64,000 bases of DNA from assembly GCF_026212465.1 (NCBI RefSeq), contig NC_080050.1, positions 31,171,070-31,235,069 on the forward strand. Reading direction: 5' to 3'. The translations under genes and the position numbers were made by a program. The notes beneath the pieces are model-generated. The model did not search any database and was not told where the DNA came from. It worked only from the letters and a program-made list of their open reading frames with translations. Positions 49,488-60,744 of this stretch are shown one piece after another (position 1 is the first letter of the stretch; the number at the start of each line of letters is the position of its first letter). The stretch comes from Amaranthus tricolor (taxonomy: Eukaryota > Streptophyta > Magnoliopsida > Caryophyllales > Amaranthaceae).

Positions 49488-49655
49488 GATAGTAGCACAC
49501 GTGACTTCTTCTGGTGGTCAAGCCTTACATACAAACAATCAAAAATCAAGAGCAAAACGTACAATTAAAGAAACGAATCAATTTCTAAAGCTTGTACTTT
49601 ATTAGTAGCACTAATTACTATAATTAGTATACATCTGCTTCTCATTTTGTGCCAT
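49488..49655 (-). pseudogene. Second copy of the four-Cys gene stub
   Basis: Duplicate of 38318-38485: ATG at 49653-49655 with the same first nine codons, TATA box at 49717-49724, upstream ACGTG block at 49774, and 3' UTR-like sequence at the other end with the coding body missing. Confidence 0.7.
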
Positions 49656-50952
49656 TACCTTTTATAAAAATTGTATTATTAATTAATTAGTAATAATAAT
49701 ACCAATCTATATTCCATATTTATAATGGTTTTGCACCAATAAGATAATGATTCATTTGTTTAACTATTTTACGTACGTGCATCCCATTAATTTCATTCTT
49801 CATTAGTCGCCGGCTCGTGCTTGTCGATCCGCCTCTTTTTTTATTATTAAATATATTTCATACTAAAATATATTTAATACTTAATAGCAATAATTGTGTT
49901 TGATCAAAAATTATAAAATTTAAATATAAATGAACCTTATATTAAGACGAATCAAACAAAATTTCATTTGACTATGTTTAATTTTATTGCATGAATTAAA
50001 AATAAGATACAAATTAAAAGCGATTGATGAATAGTTACCCAAAAGCAAATAATACATTTGAAAAGAACGAAGGGCGTATTAAAATACTCGTTTGTCCTCT
50101 TTGAATTGCTTCAAAGAGGAAGTGGGTAAGTTTTAAGAAAGTGATAATAAATACAGAAAAAGAATAAATTTTGTATATGAAATTAAAAGATAGTTAAATG
50201 TATTGATAAGATTAAAAGAAAGTGGTGGGTCATTATCCAAACATAGAAATGATGCAAATTAAGTAGTCTGTATAAGTTTTATTTATTTATTTTTCTCTTT
50301 TTTAAGTAGAGTATTTGATTATACTCTTTAAATGATATAGCTAGCTAGCTGCCGTGGATCTTGTGTTTTCAAAAAAAATCTCTACCAATTTGGCTCACTT
50401 TATGATTGTGTTCTTTAAAAAATTAAGTAATGTTTTCCCTAAATTGAGAATAATTTTCTCCAAAAAATTGTTTTTTATTTATTTTAAATAAATTGATATT
50501 GAGTATGAAATTTTTGTGGTGTGCATTGGCTCACGTGATTTGGGTTACCTCTTTTCACCCATAATCAAAATCATCAATTTTTTGGGCACTTTTAATCATT
50601 TAATGGGTATTTTGCGCCCACATTAGAGATGGTGATCCAATAGATAAAAGAAAAAAAAAGAATTAACTAATGTAAATTATAAGAAAATGATTAAAAATAG
50701 AGGTGGCATCTAATATATTATAATTTTTTTAATCATTCAAACTTTTTAAACAAAAGTAGTTCAAAAAGTAGACCAATGCAATACTTTAACAAAAATAAAA
50801 CATGATAGTAGCACACTCAACGATTTCATTCGCGCATGAGCAGGCAGACCTTACATTTTAACAAGCAAAAACAAGACCAAAACAATAGAAGAGAATAGAA
50901 AGCAGACACAAGACAACAACAAAAAGAAACGAAGTGTGTAAATGCATAAAGA

Positions 50953-51318
50953 TCAAGTCGATGGACAGACATTGGACAATTCACTGTCATGATCAATAGT
51001 TGTGGAAATCTGTTCTGGGGTGATTTCAAAATTTTCAGGATTATTTTTTACCAATTTAAGAAAAACCATAGCGACTTGATTCAAACACTCTTGATTCAAT
51101 TCTGAAGCATCTTCTAAGCATTGGTCACGATCAAAATGAATCATAATAAGACGCATTGCACCTTCGGGATCATTGTTGACCAATTCTTGGCTGATAAGGT
51201 TCTTGACAAGTGTTGTGCAAGCATCAGGATTAATGTTGAAGGCTTGTGTAATATTATTAGCGCTAATCACAATAATTAGTGCCACCACTATTAAAATTTG
51301 CCACTGATTTTGAGCCAT
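50953..51318 (-). CDS. Small secreted four-cysteine protein, copy C (121 aa)
   Basis: Signal peptide MAQNQWQILIVVALIIVIS, cleavage probably around residue 26. The mature part has four cysteines (DACTT, DQCLE, QECLN, NVCPST) in the same spacing as copy A. Its C-terminal 75 residues are close to copy A (shared SQELVNNDPEGAM and FEITPEQISTTIDHD), while the N-terminal third differs more. It is five residues shorter than copy A, around residue 45. The frame is intact with no intron. The TATA box is at 51457-51464 and the conserved block at 51501. The family is unrecognised; function is unknown, but signal peptide plus disulfide-type cysteines point to the apoplast. Confidence 0.75.
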   Translation of the reverse strand: MAQNQWQILIVVALIIVISANNITQAFNINPDACTTLVKNLISQELVNNDPEGAMRLIMIHFDRDQCLEDASELNQECLNQVAMVFLKLVKNNPENFEITPEQISTTIDHDSELSNVCPST

Positions 51319-51456
51319 TTTTATAATTAATTAAGTGGACGAGAGGTATTTATGAATTAGTAATTAGTAGTAACAATAATATAAGAAGGTGTTTAATGAT
51401 AATTAGGTAGCTTTAGACTGTAGGCTGTGTTTGGAAATATATACAGTACTTATGAA

Positions 51457-51520
51457 TATTTATAGTACTAGTTTTGCACCAATAAAATTAACAATAATTT
51501 TACGTGCATCCCATTTCCAT
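51457..51520 (-). promoter_or_regulatory. TATA box and conserved upstream block of copy C
   Basis: TATAAATA on the minus strand at 51457-51464, and TACGTGCATCCCATTTCCAT at 51501-51520 (written on the + strand). Same order and spacing as at copies A and D. Confidence 0.6.
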
Positions 51521-51758
51521 TTTATTCTTGGCCGGCCTCTGATTTCTTTTTCTAATTATTGATTAACAAATTGTAATTATTTGTGTTAATCATCATATAT
51601 ACTTTTCATAATCTTTTAGCAGGCATTTCAATATCCCTTCTAGTTGCGGACCGGCCATATTTTGGTCATGTGAAAAAGCCAACTATTATAAAATTAATTA
51701 ACCATATAATTCGGTACACTATGTATAGTGTCAGGCTGTCAGCTGGTTAGAAATAATA

Positions 51759-52017
51759 CTCCCTCCTATTCACCTTAGGTGTCCCATTTACTTTTGAGAT
51801 ACTATTCACTTATCACTCTTAAATTACATTTTATTATTAATGTATAAGTTAAAACATAGTCATGTGGGATCTTATTTGATTCGTTTTGATGTAAAGATTA
51901 TTAATATCAACTTTTTATAATTTTTAATTATATATAACTCGATATATTAAGAATTAAATAAGTGCATTGGATATAGTGCATAAAGTGAATGGGACACTTA
52001 AGATGAATAGGAGGGAG
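51759..52017. mobile_element. Stowaway MITE (259 bp), best preserved copy
   Basis: Ends CTCCCTCCTATTCACCTTAG and the complement of CTCCCTCCTATTCATCTTAA. TA target duplication at 51757-51758 and 52018-52019. The CTCCCTCC terminus and TA site are diagnostic of Stowaway (Tc1/mariner-related) MITEs. Confidence 0.88.
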
Positions 52018-52499
52018 TATTTAACAATTTTTTGGTGAAGTGGTAAAGAGAACTATTGTAGAATTACTCAATTTAATTATCAAAACCTTCCATTATAGTA
52101 CCAGTTACATTCCATAGGTAAATAATTTTATTTGTTAACATTATTTTACGTGATAAACATATGTATCGTTATAAAGGTATACATTTGAAAATACGTTTAG
52201 GCGCATTTCTGGTATTGTATCTTATGTTAGGTTAATTTCAGCTCTTACGTATTTTTTAGTATTTAATTGAGAGTTTAATTTTATTTTTATATGCAGATTA
52301 TTTTACATTTTTTGTGGATAAATAAATAAAATAAATTAGTTGTGTTGATCATATTACTTCTCATAATCTTTGAACAAGATTTTATTCCCAAATCATGCAA
52401 ACAAATGTTGTCATTTAGAGCGTATAATGGTCATCGAAAAATAAATTAAATTAATTAATTTAAATAAATTAATTTGAATATATTCCAAGGTTGCAAAGT

Positions 52500-53100
52500 T
52501 TCTGTTTTGAACAAAAAGTAGTGTTCACGGATCGTGAAACAACTCGCAGCTCGCGAAAAAGGAAGGAAAAACTACTATTTTGTGGGAGCAGCAGGTCGCG
52601 GCCCGCGAGTTGCGCACTGTTTTGCGAATTCTTCTTTGCAAAGTTAGTTTATCTGTTTCGTTAGTTTTAATGTAACTACCAACAGTTATATGTAGTTATA
52701 TTAACTAGATATATTGGGATGGATTGATTGAAAGACAACATTAGTTCGTGAATCAATCTTGTGTTTCATGGAGTAACATGTTGCTATCGTGAAAAGGTGT
52801 AAGCTATTCTATAAATATAGAAGGCTTGTGTGGTTATTTTCTACGGGCAATTTCTGATTTCTTTTCTTCTCGAGCACTTTACATAAAGAACTTGCAATTC
52901 TCGATTGTAATTTTTCCGTATCTTCTTCCATTTAAGTTTTCCTTACATCGTTCTAGATTCCGTGTGCTAAGAATTTAGTGTAATTCTCTGTATCTCTAAA
53001 CATATTTCCGGTTTATTCCCAAGCACCGTAGTATGGAGGAAATGATGTTTTAGGAAAGAGCATCTCACCTAAAATTAATATCAAGTTCAAACAGAATCTT
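52500..53100 (+). mobile_element. LTR-like fragment with GC-rich palindromic cluster
   Basis: ACTCGCAGCTCGCG and CAGGTCGCGGCCCGCGAG (52540-52610) stand out in AT-rich DNA. A TATA box follows at about 52811 (CTATAAATATAGAAGG), and then a T-rich tail. The order resembles the other LTR-like pieces in the window, but there is no primer site or paired copy here. The borders are guesses. Confidence 0.25.
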
Positions 53101-53298
53101 CTCGTTTCTTTGTTCGGGATTGAAAATTGGTTTCTCGGAATTTTTAGTGGTGTACATAAGCATGATTCTTGACTGTCATATGTAATTTTTTTTCCTACTA
53201 CAATCTTGTAACTTTAGTTTATTATTTATTTACAACAAGAAATAGGCTTTACTTCACTAGCTATGAAAATTGAAATAGTCATAGTATAAGTACGTGGT

Positions 53299-53400
53299 TT
53301 ATGATAGCTTCGGTGTAAGTGCACCAAGTAGTAGAAAATCATTGTCTACAATTTTTTGATTCATATCGGCCAGATCCTTAGCTCCAATATATTGTGCCAT
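53299..53400 (-). pseudogene. Third gene-start stub, 33-codon open frame beginning MAQ
   Basis: The minus-strand ATG at 53398-53400 opens MAQYIGAKDL and stops at 53299. The flank upstream of the ATG (TTATAATTAAATATTAATTAG in minus-to-plus context) resembles the leaders of copies A and D. The downstream half matches sequence that lies ~500 bp upstream of copy A (GGTGTAAG...CCAACTAG at about 40760), so it is a deletion junction and not a real gene body. Confidence 0.4.
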
Positions 53401-53895
53401 TGTTATAATTAAATATTAATTAGCAATAATAGAAGAAGGTTAATATTTATAATTAGCTAAAATTAGTTTTTCATTGTGTCTATTAGCATTATATTTGATT
53501 AAAACTTGGTTAATAAGCCAAAAATAAATGAGAAAAATACTTATAATAGTTTTTTATTTTTGCTTAAAAATCATCTTTTGACATAAATTAAAAGTCATTT
53601 TTTTATTACCAAATACTTTATCAGCTGTTTGACAAACTAAAAAAAATTATTTTTCAAAACAGATCTTTATTAAAATCAAATTGGATTAAAAAGACAGGTC
53701 TAAGGCTCAAAAGAGAAGCAAATAAACAAAGAAAAAACTTTAAAAGCGAACTAAGATAAAATAGAAAATGTAATATCTGATTCTAAGCTATGTATATAAC
53801 AAGATAAAACTTGGTGTATCCTCAAAATATAACTATGGATTTAACATGTAATTTTATCTTTATTTCTTTAAATAATTTAATATTCCAAAATATTA

Positions 53896-54155
53896 CTCCC
53901 TCCTATTCAGAGTTAATGTTCTATTTAATTTTTGGACATTGTTCACATCCCACTCTTAATTTGTATTATTTCTTAATTTATAAATTCAAATATAATTAAG
54001 TGGTATCTTGTTTGATTCGTCTCAACGTGAAGATTATTAATATCAACTATTTATAATTCTTTATTATACATAATTAAAGATATTATAAATTGAATTAATA
54101 CAATGGCAAAACGTGCAAAAAAGCAAATGAGTCATTAATTTTGAATTGGAAAGAG
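53896..54155. mobile_element. Stowaway-like MITE (260 bp)
   Basis: Left CTCCCTCCTATTCAGAGTTA, right ending GAATTGGAAAGAG, with TA flanks at 53894-53895 and 54156-54157. The interior TGATTCGTCTCAACGTGAAG matches the copy at 51759. Confidence 0.75.
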
Positions 54156-55253
54156 TAGTTTTTCATATATTAATATTCAATAAATTGGAGAAAATATGTC
54201 ATTAGGCATTAGGGATTAGCTAGGGAGTAAGCAACGAATTAAATTATAAAGAATTATATTATGTGCGTATCCCTATATGACCGTATATATCCCTACGCTT
54301 TGTGGGAAATAGTTGGTTCTCCCTCAGATTTTAGCTTGAACTACTCGTTGCATGGCAAGAATTGGTAACAAAATAAAAGGAATTATTTTTTTGAAAGACA
54401 TGTCGTTAATGAGGGTAATATTGAGATGCAATCGTCTAGGGTCTAGTTCATGAAGGGGTCCAAACTGAGTTAATCTTTATAATTAAAAATTAGTATTTGT
54501 ATAAGTAGCTTTTAGCATTGATTGAACTTGCAGCATTAGGTTTCTCAGTTAAGCTCATGACTACTGAACTACATAGTTAGAGAAAAACAATCAAAACTTT
54601 ACTTTCATAAAGGCCCTATTTATTTTTTATCTAAGGTTCAAAAATTATCAGCAACGGTACGAAACAATCCAGTGCTTGAAATATAATGGAGGTGAGTAAT
54701 CTCTACAAATCTAGCCAACTTTGTGATTGAGTTCTTCCAAAAACTAATGTTTTCTTACATTGAGAATAATTTTCCCTAAATAATTTTTTAAAAAATTAAA
54801 TTGGAATGGAGCTTGAAATTTTCTTGTGTATATTTGCTCACGTGATTTGAGATTCTTTTCACCCATAAGATGGATTTGTAATCAAAATTATTAATTTGTT
54901 GGATACTTTCGATCATTTAATGGGTTAGGTAAGGTAATCTAATCGATTAAAAAAATAGAGATTATTACTAATGGCTATTAGAAGAAAATGATGAGAAAGA
55001 AGAGAGGTGGCATCTAACCCATTAAATGACACTGTTCAAAAAAAAAAACATAGACCAATGACACATTTTAATTAAACAAGATAATAACATACTCGATTTC
55101 AGGCACGCCCAAGCAAACAGGCCTTATGTTTAAACAAGCAAAAACAAAGTCAAAACAATTGAAGGAAATAGAAAGCAAATGTCAAACAAGAACAAAAAGA
55201 AACGAAGGGAATAAACGTATTAATATCAAGCCGATGGACAGACACGAGGCAAG
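54156..55253. other. Intergenic and 3' flank of copy D
   Basis: The part from about 54710 to 55250 is a diverged version of the 3' flank of copies A and C (e.g. TTGAGAATAATTTTC, CTCACGTGATTTG, CACCCATAAGATGGA), showing that the duplication unit originally extended downstream of copy D too. No other gene. Confidence 0.6.
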
Positions 55254-55607
55254 TCATTGTCTTGAGCAATAGTAGTTTAGAACTTGTCCTAGGGTGATAT
55301 CAAAATTTTCAGAATTAGTTTGTACCAAATCAAGAAAATCCTTAGCGACTTGACTCAGACACTCTTGATCTAATTTTGGAAAATTCATTAAGCATTGATC
55401 ATCTTTAAATTGATCCATAATAAATTGGATTTTACCTTTGGGATCGGTGTTGGCCAATTGTTGGCGGAAAAAAGGATCATTATTCAAGTTGATTACATGT
55501 ATTGCACATGCATTAGGATTAATGTATAAGGCTTGTACAACATTATTAACACTAATTACAACAATTAAGATCACCACCATTAAAATTTGCCTCTGGTTTT
55601 GCGCCAT
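55254..55607 (-). CDS. Four-cysteine secreted protein, copy D, altered C-terminus (117 aa)
   Basis: Signal peptide MAQNQRQILMVVILIVVISV and mature part with NACAI, DQCLM and QECLS as in the family. After FDITLGQV the sequence changes frame relative to copies A and C: one extra base near 55274 shifts the last ~20 codons, so the protein ends NYYCSRQ instead of the conserved NVCPST. The family end is still recognisable in the DNA downstream (GTGTCTGTCCATCGG on the minus strand). A cysteine remains at the new C-terminus, so a folded product is possible, but it may be a fresh pseudogene. TATA box at 55701-55708 and conserved block at 55798 are intact. Confidence 0.6.
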   Translation of the reverse strand: MAQNQRQILMVVILIVVISVNNVVQALYINPNACAIHVINLNNDPFFRQQLANTDPKGKIQFIMDQFKDDQCLMNFPKLDQECLSQVAKDFLDLVQTNSENFDITLGQVLNYYCSRQ

Positions 55608-55700
55608 TTCTTATAATTAAGTAGTAATTAGTAGTAATATTAATAGAAGAGGGTGTATATTGATATTTAGGTTGTGTTTTGAAATACAATACCAAATCCA

Positions 55701-55818
55701 TATTTATACTAGTCTCACTCCATAAGATAATGGTTTTTTAATCCATCCATATTATTAATTTTTTTTCTTGATTAAGGTTCTGTGCAACAATTAATTTTAC
55801 GTGGATCCCATTTCATTC
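55701..55818 (-). promoter_or_regulatory. TATA box and conserved upstream block of copy D
   Basis: TATAAATA on the minus strand at 55701-55708 and TACGTGGATCCCATTTCATT at 55798 (written on the + strand), 191 bp from the ATG as in copy A. Confidence 0.6.
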
Positions 55819-57146
55819 TCCATTTGTCACCGGCGGGCCTCTGATTTTATATCTATTGTTAATTAACATATTTATATATTATTAATTATTAGAGTAAATT
55901 CTCGTATGAAACTGTTATTATTAGAAAAATTATATGATTAATCACTGTAAGACAGTATATATATGTTAAGTCAACCTGATAATATTGGTCTTATTATGAG
56001 ACTGTTTTATTTAAAAATTTGTTTAATTATTAATTGGCTGTGTTGTATTACTATCATCCTATATTTCGCATAATTAATCTGATTTTATGTATCAATGTAC
56101 TTGCTTTGTGGCTTAGGTGTAAGAGCCAACTAGCTTGTTGAAAATAATTGTGTACAATTATCTAACTTTTCCTTGATTAGGACCAATTAATTAATATATT
56201 TAGGTAATCATTAATTTTTTTTTAGTAATTGAATGAAACTTGTGTATAAATGAAATGATGGATGAAATAATTAAAATTCAACCTAATAAACTTGTCTAAA
56301 AAACTCATGAGCCTAATATAACTCAAATCACTTAGGTAATCGCCTTCTTCTCTTTTTTTCACTTCTCTCCAAAAAAAATCTTAATCCCCATAGTTGATTT
56401 AGGGCTATCATCAACCTTTTGGTTGATGGTAAGCCTTTAAATTTGTTCATTTAAAGCTTTTTGAATATGATCACAATAAATATTTGTCCTCTCCCTACAG
56501 GAAAACTGTTCTACCTATTTATTGGGTTGATTTTCTACCCATATATTGAGTTTTGATCTCTCTCTTCATGAGAGTTTGGAGTTATAAAGTTTGGTCTGTA
56601 ATTGATTTGTTGGTAGAGATTAATGCGATAATGCAGCAGACACTAAAATTGTAATTACCAACAAATATATCAAATTCAATTATATCTCAAGACTATAGCA
56701 GATCGAAAGACCCCCTCGTAGAGGGCTGTGTTAAACAGCGATGTGGAAGAGGATATTCAAAATTGTCATATCTCATATATAACGATCGTAGTTTTGTTAA
56801 TGTTGAATTATCTTTGATTAAAGTTGTTATGTACTTGCTAATTTTTATCTCTGATGTAGATGTCGTATGACTCTTTATTAATGAATCAGGTATTATTCAA
56901 AAAAATAAAAAAATAAAAACTTGCCTAAAACAATTTTCTTATAGAAAATGCAATAATGTGACTCTGAGGGTTGTATTAATAGAATATAAGTACATAATTT
57001 AGGATTAACATGTTATTTTATCACTATCTCTCTGAATAATTTAATGTTAAAAAATATTAAAAATCGATCTTCTAAGAGACCTAGAAGATCGTCTCTCTAA
57101 GAGACATTTCTTAAGCCTAGTCCAGCCTATCAAATTAGCTTAATTA

Positions 57147-57514
57147 ATGCATATTTACCGTATTCTTAAGGATTACTGACATTATCTTTAATGCTTACTT
57201 ACTGTATCCTTAGTGTCTACTTATAATATCCTTAATGTCTACTTATAATATCCTTAATGTCTACTTATAATATCTTTAATGTCTACTTGCAATATCTTTA
57301 ATGCCTACTTATATCATCCATAAATGCTTACTTATAATATCCTTAATACCTACTTAGATCACCCTTAGATGCCTACTTACCGTATCCTTAATATCTAATT
57401 ACAATATCTTAAATGTCTACTTAGAATATCCTTAATGTCCACCGAGTAAGCGTGCAATATTTATAATATCTTAAATATATACTTACAATATCCTTAATGT
57501 CCACCGAGTAACTT
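57147..57514. repeat. 22-bp minisatellite, ~16-17 copies
   Basis: The unit is about TCCTTAATGTCTACTTATAA plus TA, with variants such as CTTTAATGCC and TACTTAGATCACCC. The middle copies are nearly perfect; the outer ones are diverged. It lies in the segment present near copy D and absent near copy A. Confidence 0.85.
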
Positions 57515-57923
57515 ACTCTACATTTTCTTTACGGGTTAGGCTAATTAGAGATTGTCTCTTCGTCTCTCACAATTAGAATTTGTGTAGTAAAATACAATAT
57601 ATAAAAAGCATGAGAATAATTTTTTCTTGAGAATTTCATGTGTTCTTCTCCATTTATCATATATCCTCCAAGTTTGTTGTATGTTGTAGATTACATGAAG
57701 AGCTTTCAATTTAATTGGTACTAGAAAAATAATCATTATTTCACATTTTAAATTTCGATTTTGACAAATTTCTTAATACAAATTATTTTGAAAGATGATC
57801 TTTTTGAGAGACGCATTAGAAATATGGGCTAAATAGCCCAATTAATACAAATTAAAGTGAAACTGAAAGTGTGAGCTTCTTATTTTAAGATTATTTCTTT
57901 GAAAAATAATCTCTTATAAGAAT

Positions 57924-58252
57924 CACTACAAGAAAAGTTATTTTTAACAACAGAAAAAGTCGTTGCTAAAAACCTGATTTCGTTGCTAAAAATGATTTTG
58001 GCAACGAATTCCATTGTTGCGGGTACAGTCGTAGCTAAAGCTTTTAGCAACGACTATGGTGGTTGCAAAAGGTATCTATTTTTGGCAACGAGTTCTATTG
58101 TTGCAAAAGAATTATCGTTGCAATTCCTTCCAGCGTTTTTAGCAACAAAAAAGCTCGTTGCTAAATTTTCTGCATTTTTAGCTACAACTGTTTTCGTTGT
58201 TAAATATATGTTTTTCACAACAATTCAAGTTGTTGCAATACATGATAGTCAA
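57924..58252. mobile_element. CACTA (En/Spm) transposon terminus
   Basis: Begins CACTACAAGAAAAG, the usual plant CACTA end. It is followed by many subterminal repeats of GTTGCTAAAA and TTAGCAACGA in both orientations (57960-58210). The open frame across it is an artefact of these repeats. The other end and the transposase are not in the window; a gypsy LTR starts at 58253. Confidence 0.75.
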
Positions 58253-60465
58253 TGTAACACCCCGATATTTTCCCGATATTTTCTTCCCGATATATTTAAT
58301 AATTCACTAGTAATATTATTTCTATATATATATTTTATTTATTATTGGGCTTGGTCATGAGATTTGCAATCCTTTTTGGCAATTAGAATTATTTGGGCCT
58401 AAACTTTTCCTTAACCCATCTTTTCTTTTCAAAAAAAAAAAAAAAAGAAAATAGGAGGGACTCTTGGTGGAGCTTGTAACTCCCTTAGGGTAATGAAGGA
58501 TCAAGGCATTAATCCCATATAATTAACCCTTCTTAATTCCTTAATCATTTTCATTTTAACATCCTTTCAAAATTTCTCCTAATTCACATTCCTAACTCCA
58601 TTACACTTCATTATTTGGTGTTTTCCTTTACAATTGTAAGTGTAATTCTTAATCTATGTTGAATCTTAAGTTTTAATTTAAAATTCTATGATTATTATAT
58701 GTTTTATTATATAATTCATATTTAATTTATGAATTTAAAATTTCATGTATGATTTTGAGATGTATTTTTCTATCTAAATTGATGAAGAATGTTTCTTTTT
58801 AGGGATTTAAATATGTTTATATGTGTGTGAAGGATTTGTTTGATGGATGATTGTAAAGTATATATATATATATAAAAAATGGATGCTCATAGAAAAATGT
58901 AAGTGGTGTTAGATATTTATTTTATTGATTAATAGGAGGAATTTATAATGTTGCTAGAGAAATATATATAAATATATATATGTGAAGTGTGTGTGTGTAC
59001 ATTGTGTAAAAAGAATTATTTTTGAGGAATAAAAATTAATTTCATAGATGGTCATGAAAATTATGTAAATATTGTCGTTTAGATTTAATAGGAAATAAAG
59101 CATTGAAATTTATATTTTTGTGATAAAAAAAAATAAAATGACAAAATCCCGTAGGTTTGGAAAATGGTGAAAATAAAGTATTTTTGGAACATTTTTGGCT
59201 TTGAAATTAGGTTAAAAATACTTATACTATGTTATAAATTATGGAAATTTGTACCCGGGGGTTTTGATGCCTTCCAGACGCAACGGTGAAGTCGGATTTT
59301 CAGTTTGACAGTTTTAAGTTGTGTTTCTGGACAGATTATGTATGCTGTCCTGTTTTGTGTGTTTACCATGTTATAGTATGTGATGGATGTTCATGATGTG
59401 TGTGGTATTCTAGGTGTGGGTGTAATTGTATATGTGTGCTTATTTCCCGAATACGATTGAACCTTGTAGGAAGTCGATTCGTGACCGGGAATTGATTAAG
59501 ACGCTTGTGAATTGGTTATCTTGCTTAAGGTATGTACACGCAGCGTGGTTCGCATTAGTCCGATGTATCATATAATAATGGTATACAAAAGTAAGGCATG
59601 GATATATAGTACGGATAATGTTATCTTTCGAATAAATAATTTTTATACATTGTTTTGATAAGCAGAGGTAGTATGACCTCACTAACCTTAAAGTGGACGT
59701 AGTATGACGTCAATTGGTGGAAATGAATTACTCGCGGTATATGGGGGCATTATGAGCCACCGCGGGGGTATGCATACTTAACCATAGGCACCGAAGTAAG
59801 GCGAGTGTCTATGGTAGAGACTTGCTTAGGGGTTAGCTCCCCCTAATGTATTGTCTCACTTATGGAGATTGGAGTGTACCGGCAGTATGGCTGGATAGTA
59901 CAGCAGTATGGCTGACTAACCTTTATATGAAAATAATTATTCTTTATTAGCATGATCGAAGCGTACTTTTCTGCGAATTGACAGCTATTGAATTAAGTCT
60001 TTCTCTTGTTGTAATTAATTATTTGTTATGCGACGTTAGCTGACGTGTACTTTTGGTCTTAACGACCCTGCGATGATGTTGTTTCCTATCTGGGCAATGA
60101 CTAGCAGTAAGTTAAGTTGCAGGTCTGGGGAGTGAGGATTGTCCCTTGGAGAAATAAACCGTTAGGATACAGAAGTCTTGATAAGAACTTCTAATAAAGT
60201 TTAAAGAATATTTGGTTTTATGAGGCGATTTTGTTCTCAAGTTGTAATAAGTTGATTTAATTTTTCGTTCTTATCCGCTGCTAAGAATTTCTTATATCTA
60301 GTAGTTCATAATAACACTAATAAAACTCGATCCGCAAGCTTCCCTTAATTTCAAATCCGTTTTTAACTGCCTTCTAACATCCTGGTTTGACTCGGACGAT
60401 ATACACTTGTTTTTAAAAGGTCATCTTCTCTTTTCGTACGATCCGAGTTATTCCGAGATGTTACA
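58253..60465 (+). mobile_element. 5' LTR of a Ty3/gypsy retrotransposon (2213 bp)
   Basis: Bounded by TGTAACACCCC at the left and GAGATGTTACA at the right, giving the TGTAACA/TGTTACA inverted ends. It is followed after two bases by a Met-tRNA primer site. The TGTAACACCCC start is typical of long-LTR plant gypsy elements. It drives + strand transcription. The 3' LTR is beyond the window, so LTR identity and age cannot be judged. Confidence 0.85.
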
Positions 60466-60467
60466 AT

Positions 60468-60479
60468 TGGTATCAGAGC
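60468..60479 (+). promoter_or_regulatory. Primer-binding site of the gypsy element (Met-tRNA)
   Basis: TGGTATCAGAGC two bases after the LTR end; primes minus-strand cDNA synthesis. Confidence 0.9.
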
Positions 60480-60744
60480 GGGAGTTTTATTTAGTGTTAT
60501 TTATCTAAATTGATAGACTAACGCAAAAGAACAAATGATGACGAGTGTAAAGGGGTAGACATTAAGGGGATATGATGTGTTTTGCTTGGTGTCTTTAAGC
60601 ATGATGTTATGGATAATTTTGTTGTGTGCTTGTTAGATATTTTGTTGATGAATTATGATATTATTTGAGCTTGGAAATTGATTGTTCCTTTGCTCTTTCT
60701 TTCATTCGTGAGTCAAGGATTACGAACATTTTTTTTTATCTGTC

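Larger units (their letters stand above)
49255..51318. repeat. Segmental duplication 2, copy b
   Basis: Partner of 38086-40251. It includes the gene stub (49488-49655), a left-truncated Stowaway-like MITE (about 49850-50075) and copy C of the secreted protein gene. Confidence 0.9.
55608..57920. repeat. Segmental duplication 3, copy b
   Basis: Partner of 40252-42046, nearly identical in the promoter region and in the retroposon-like block. It differs by the extra 57113-57643 segment. Confidence 0.9.

Noticed and set aside
57983..58360. 125-codon open frame with repeated ATNSIVA / ATKKLVA words
   Set aside because: The repeats are CACTA subterminal repeats, and the frame crosses into the gypsy LTR.
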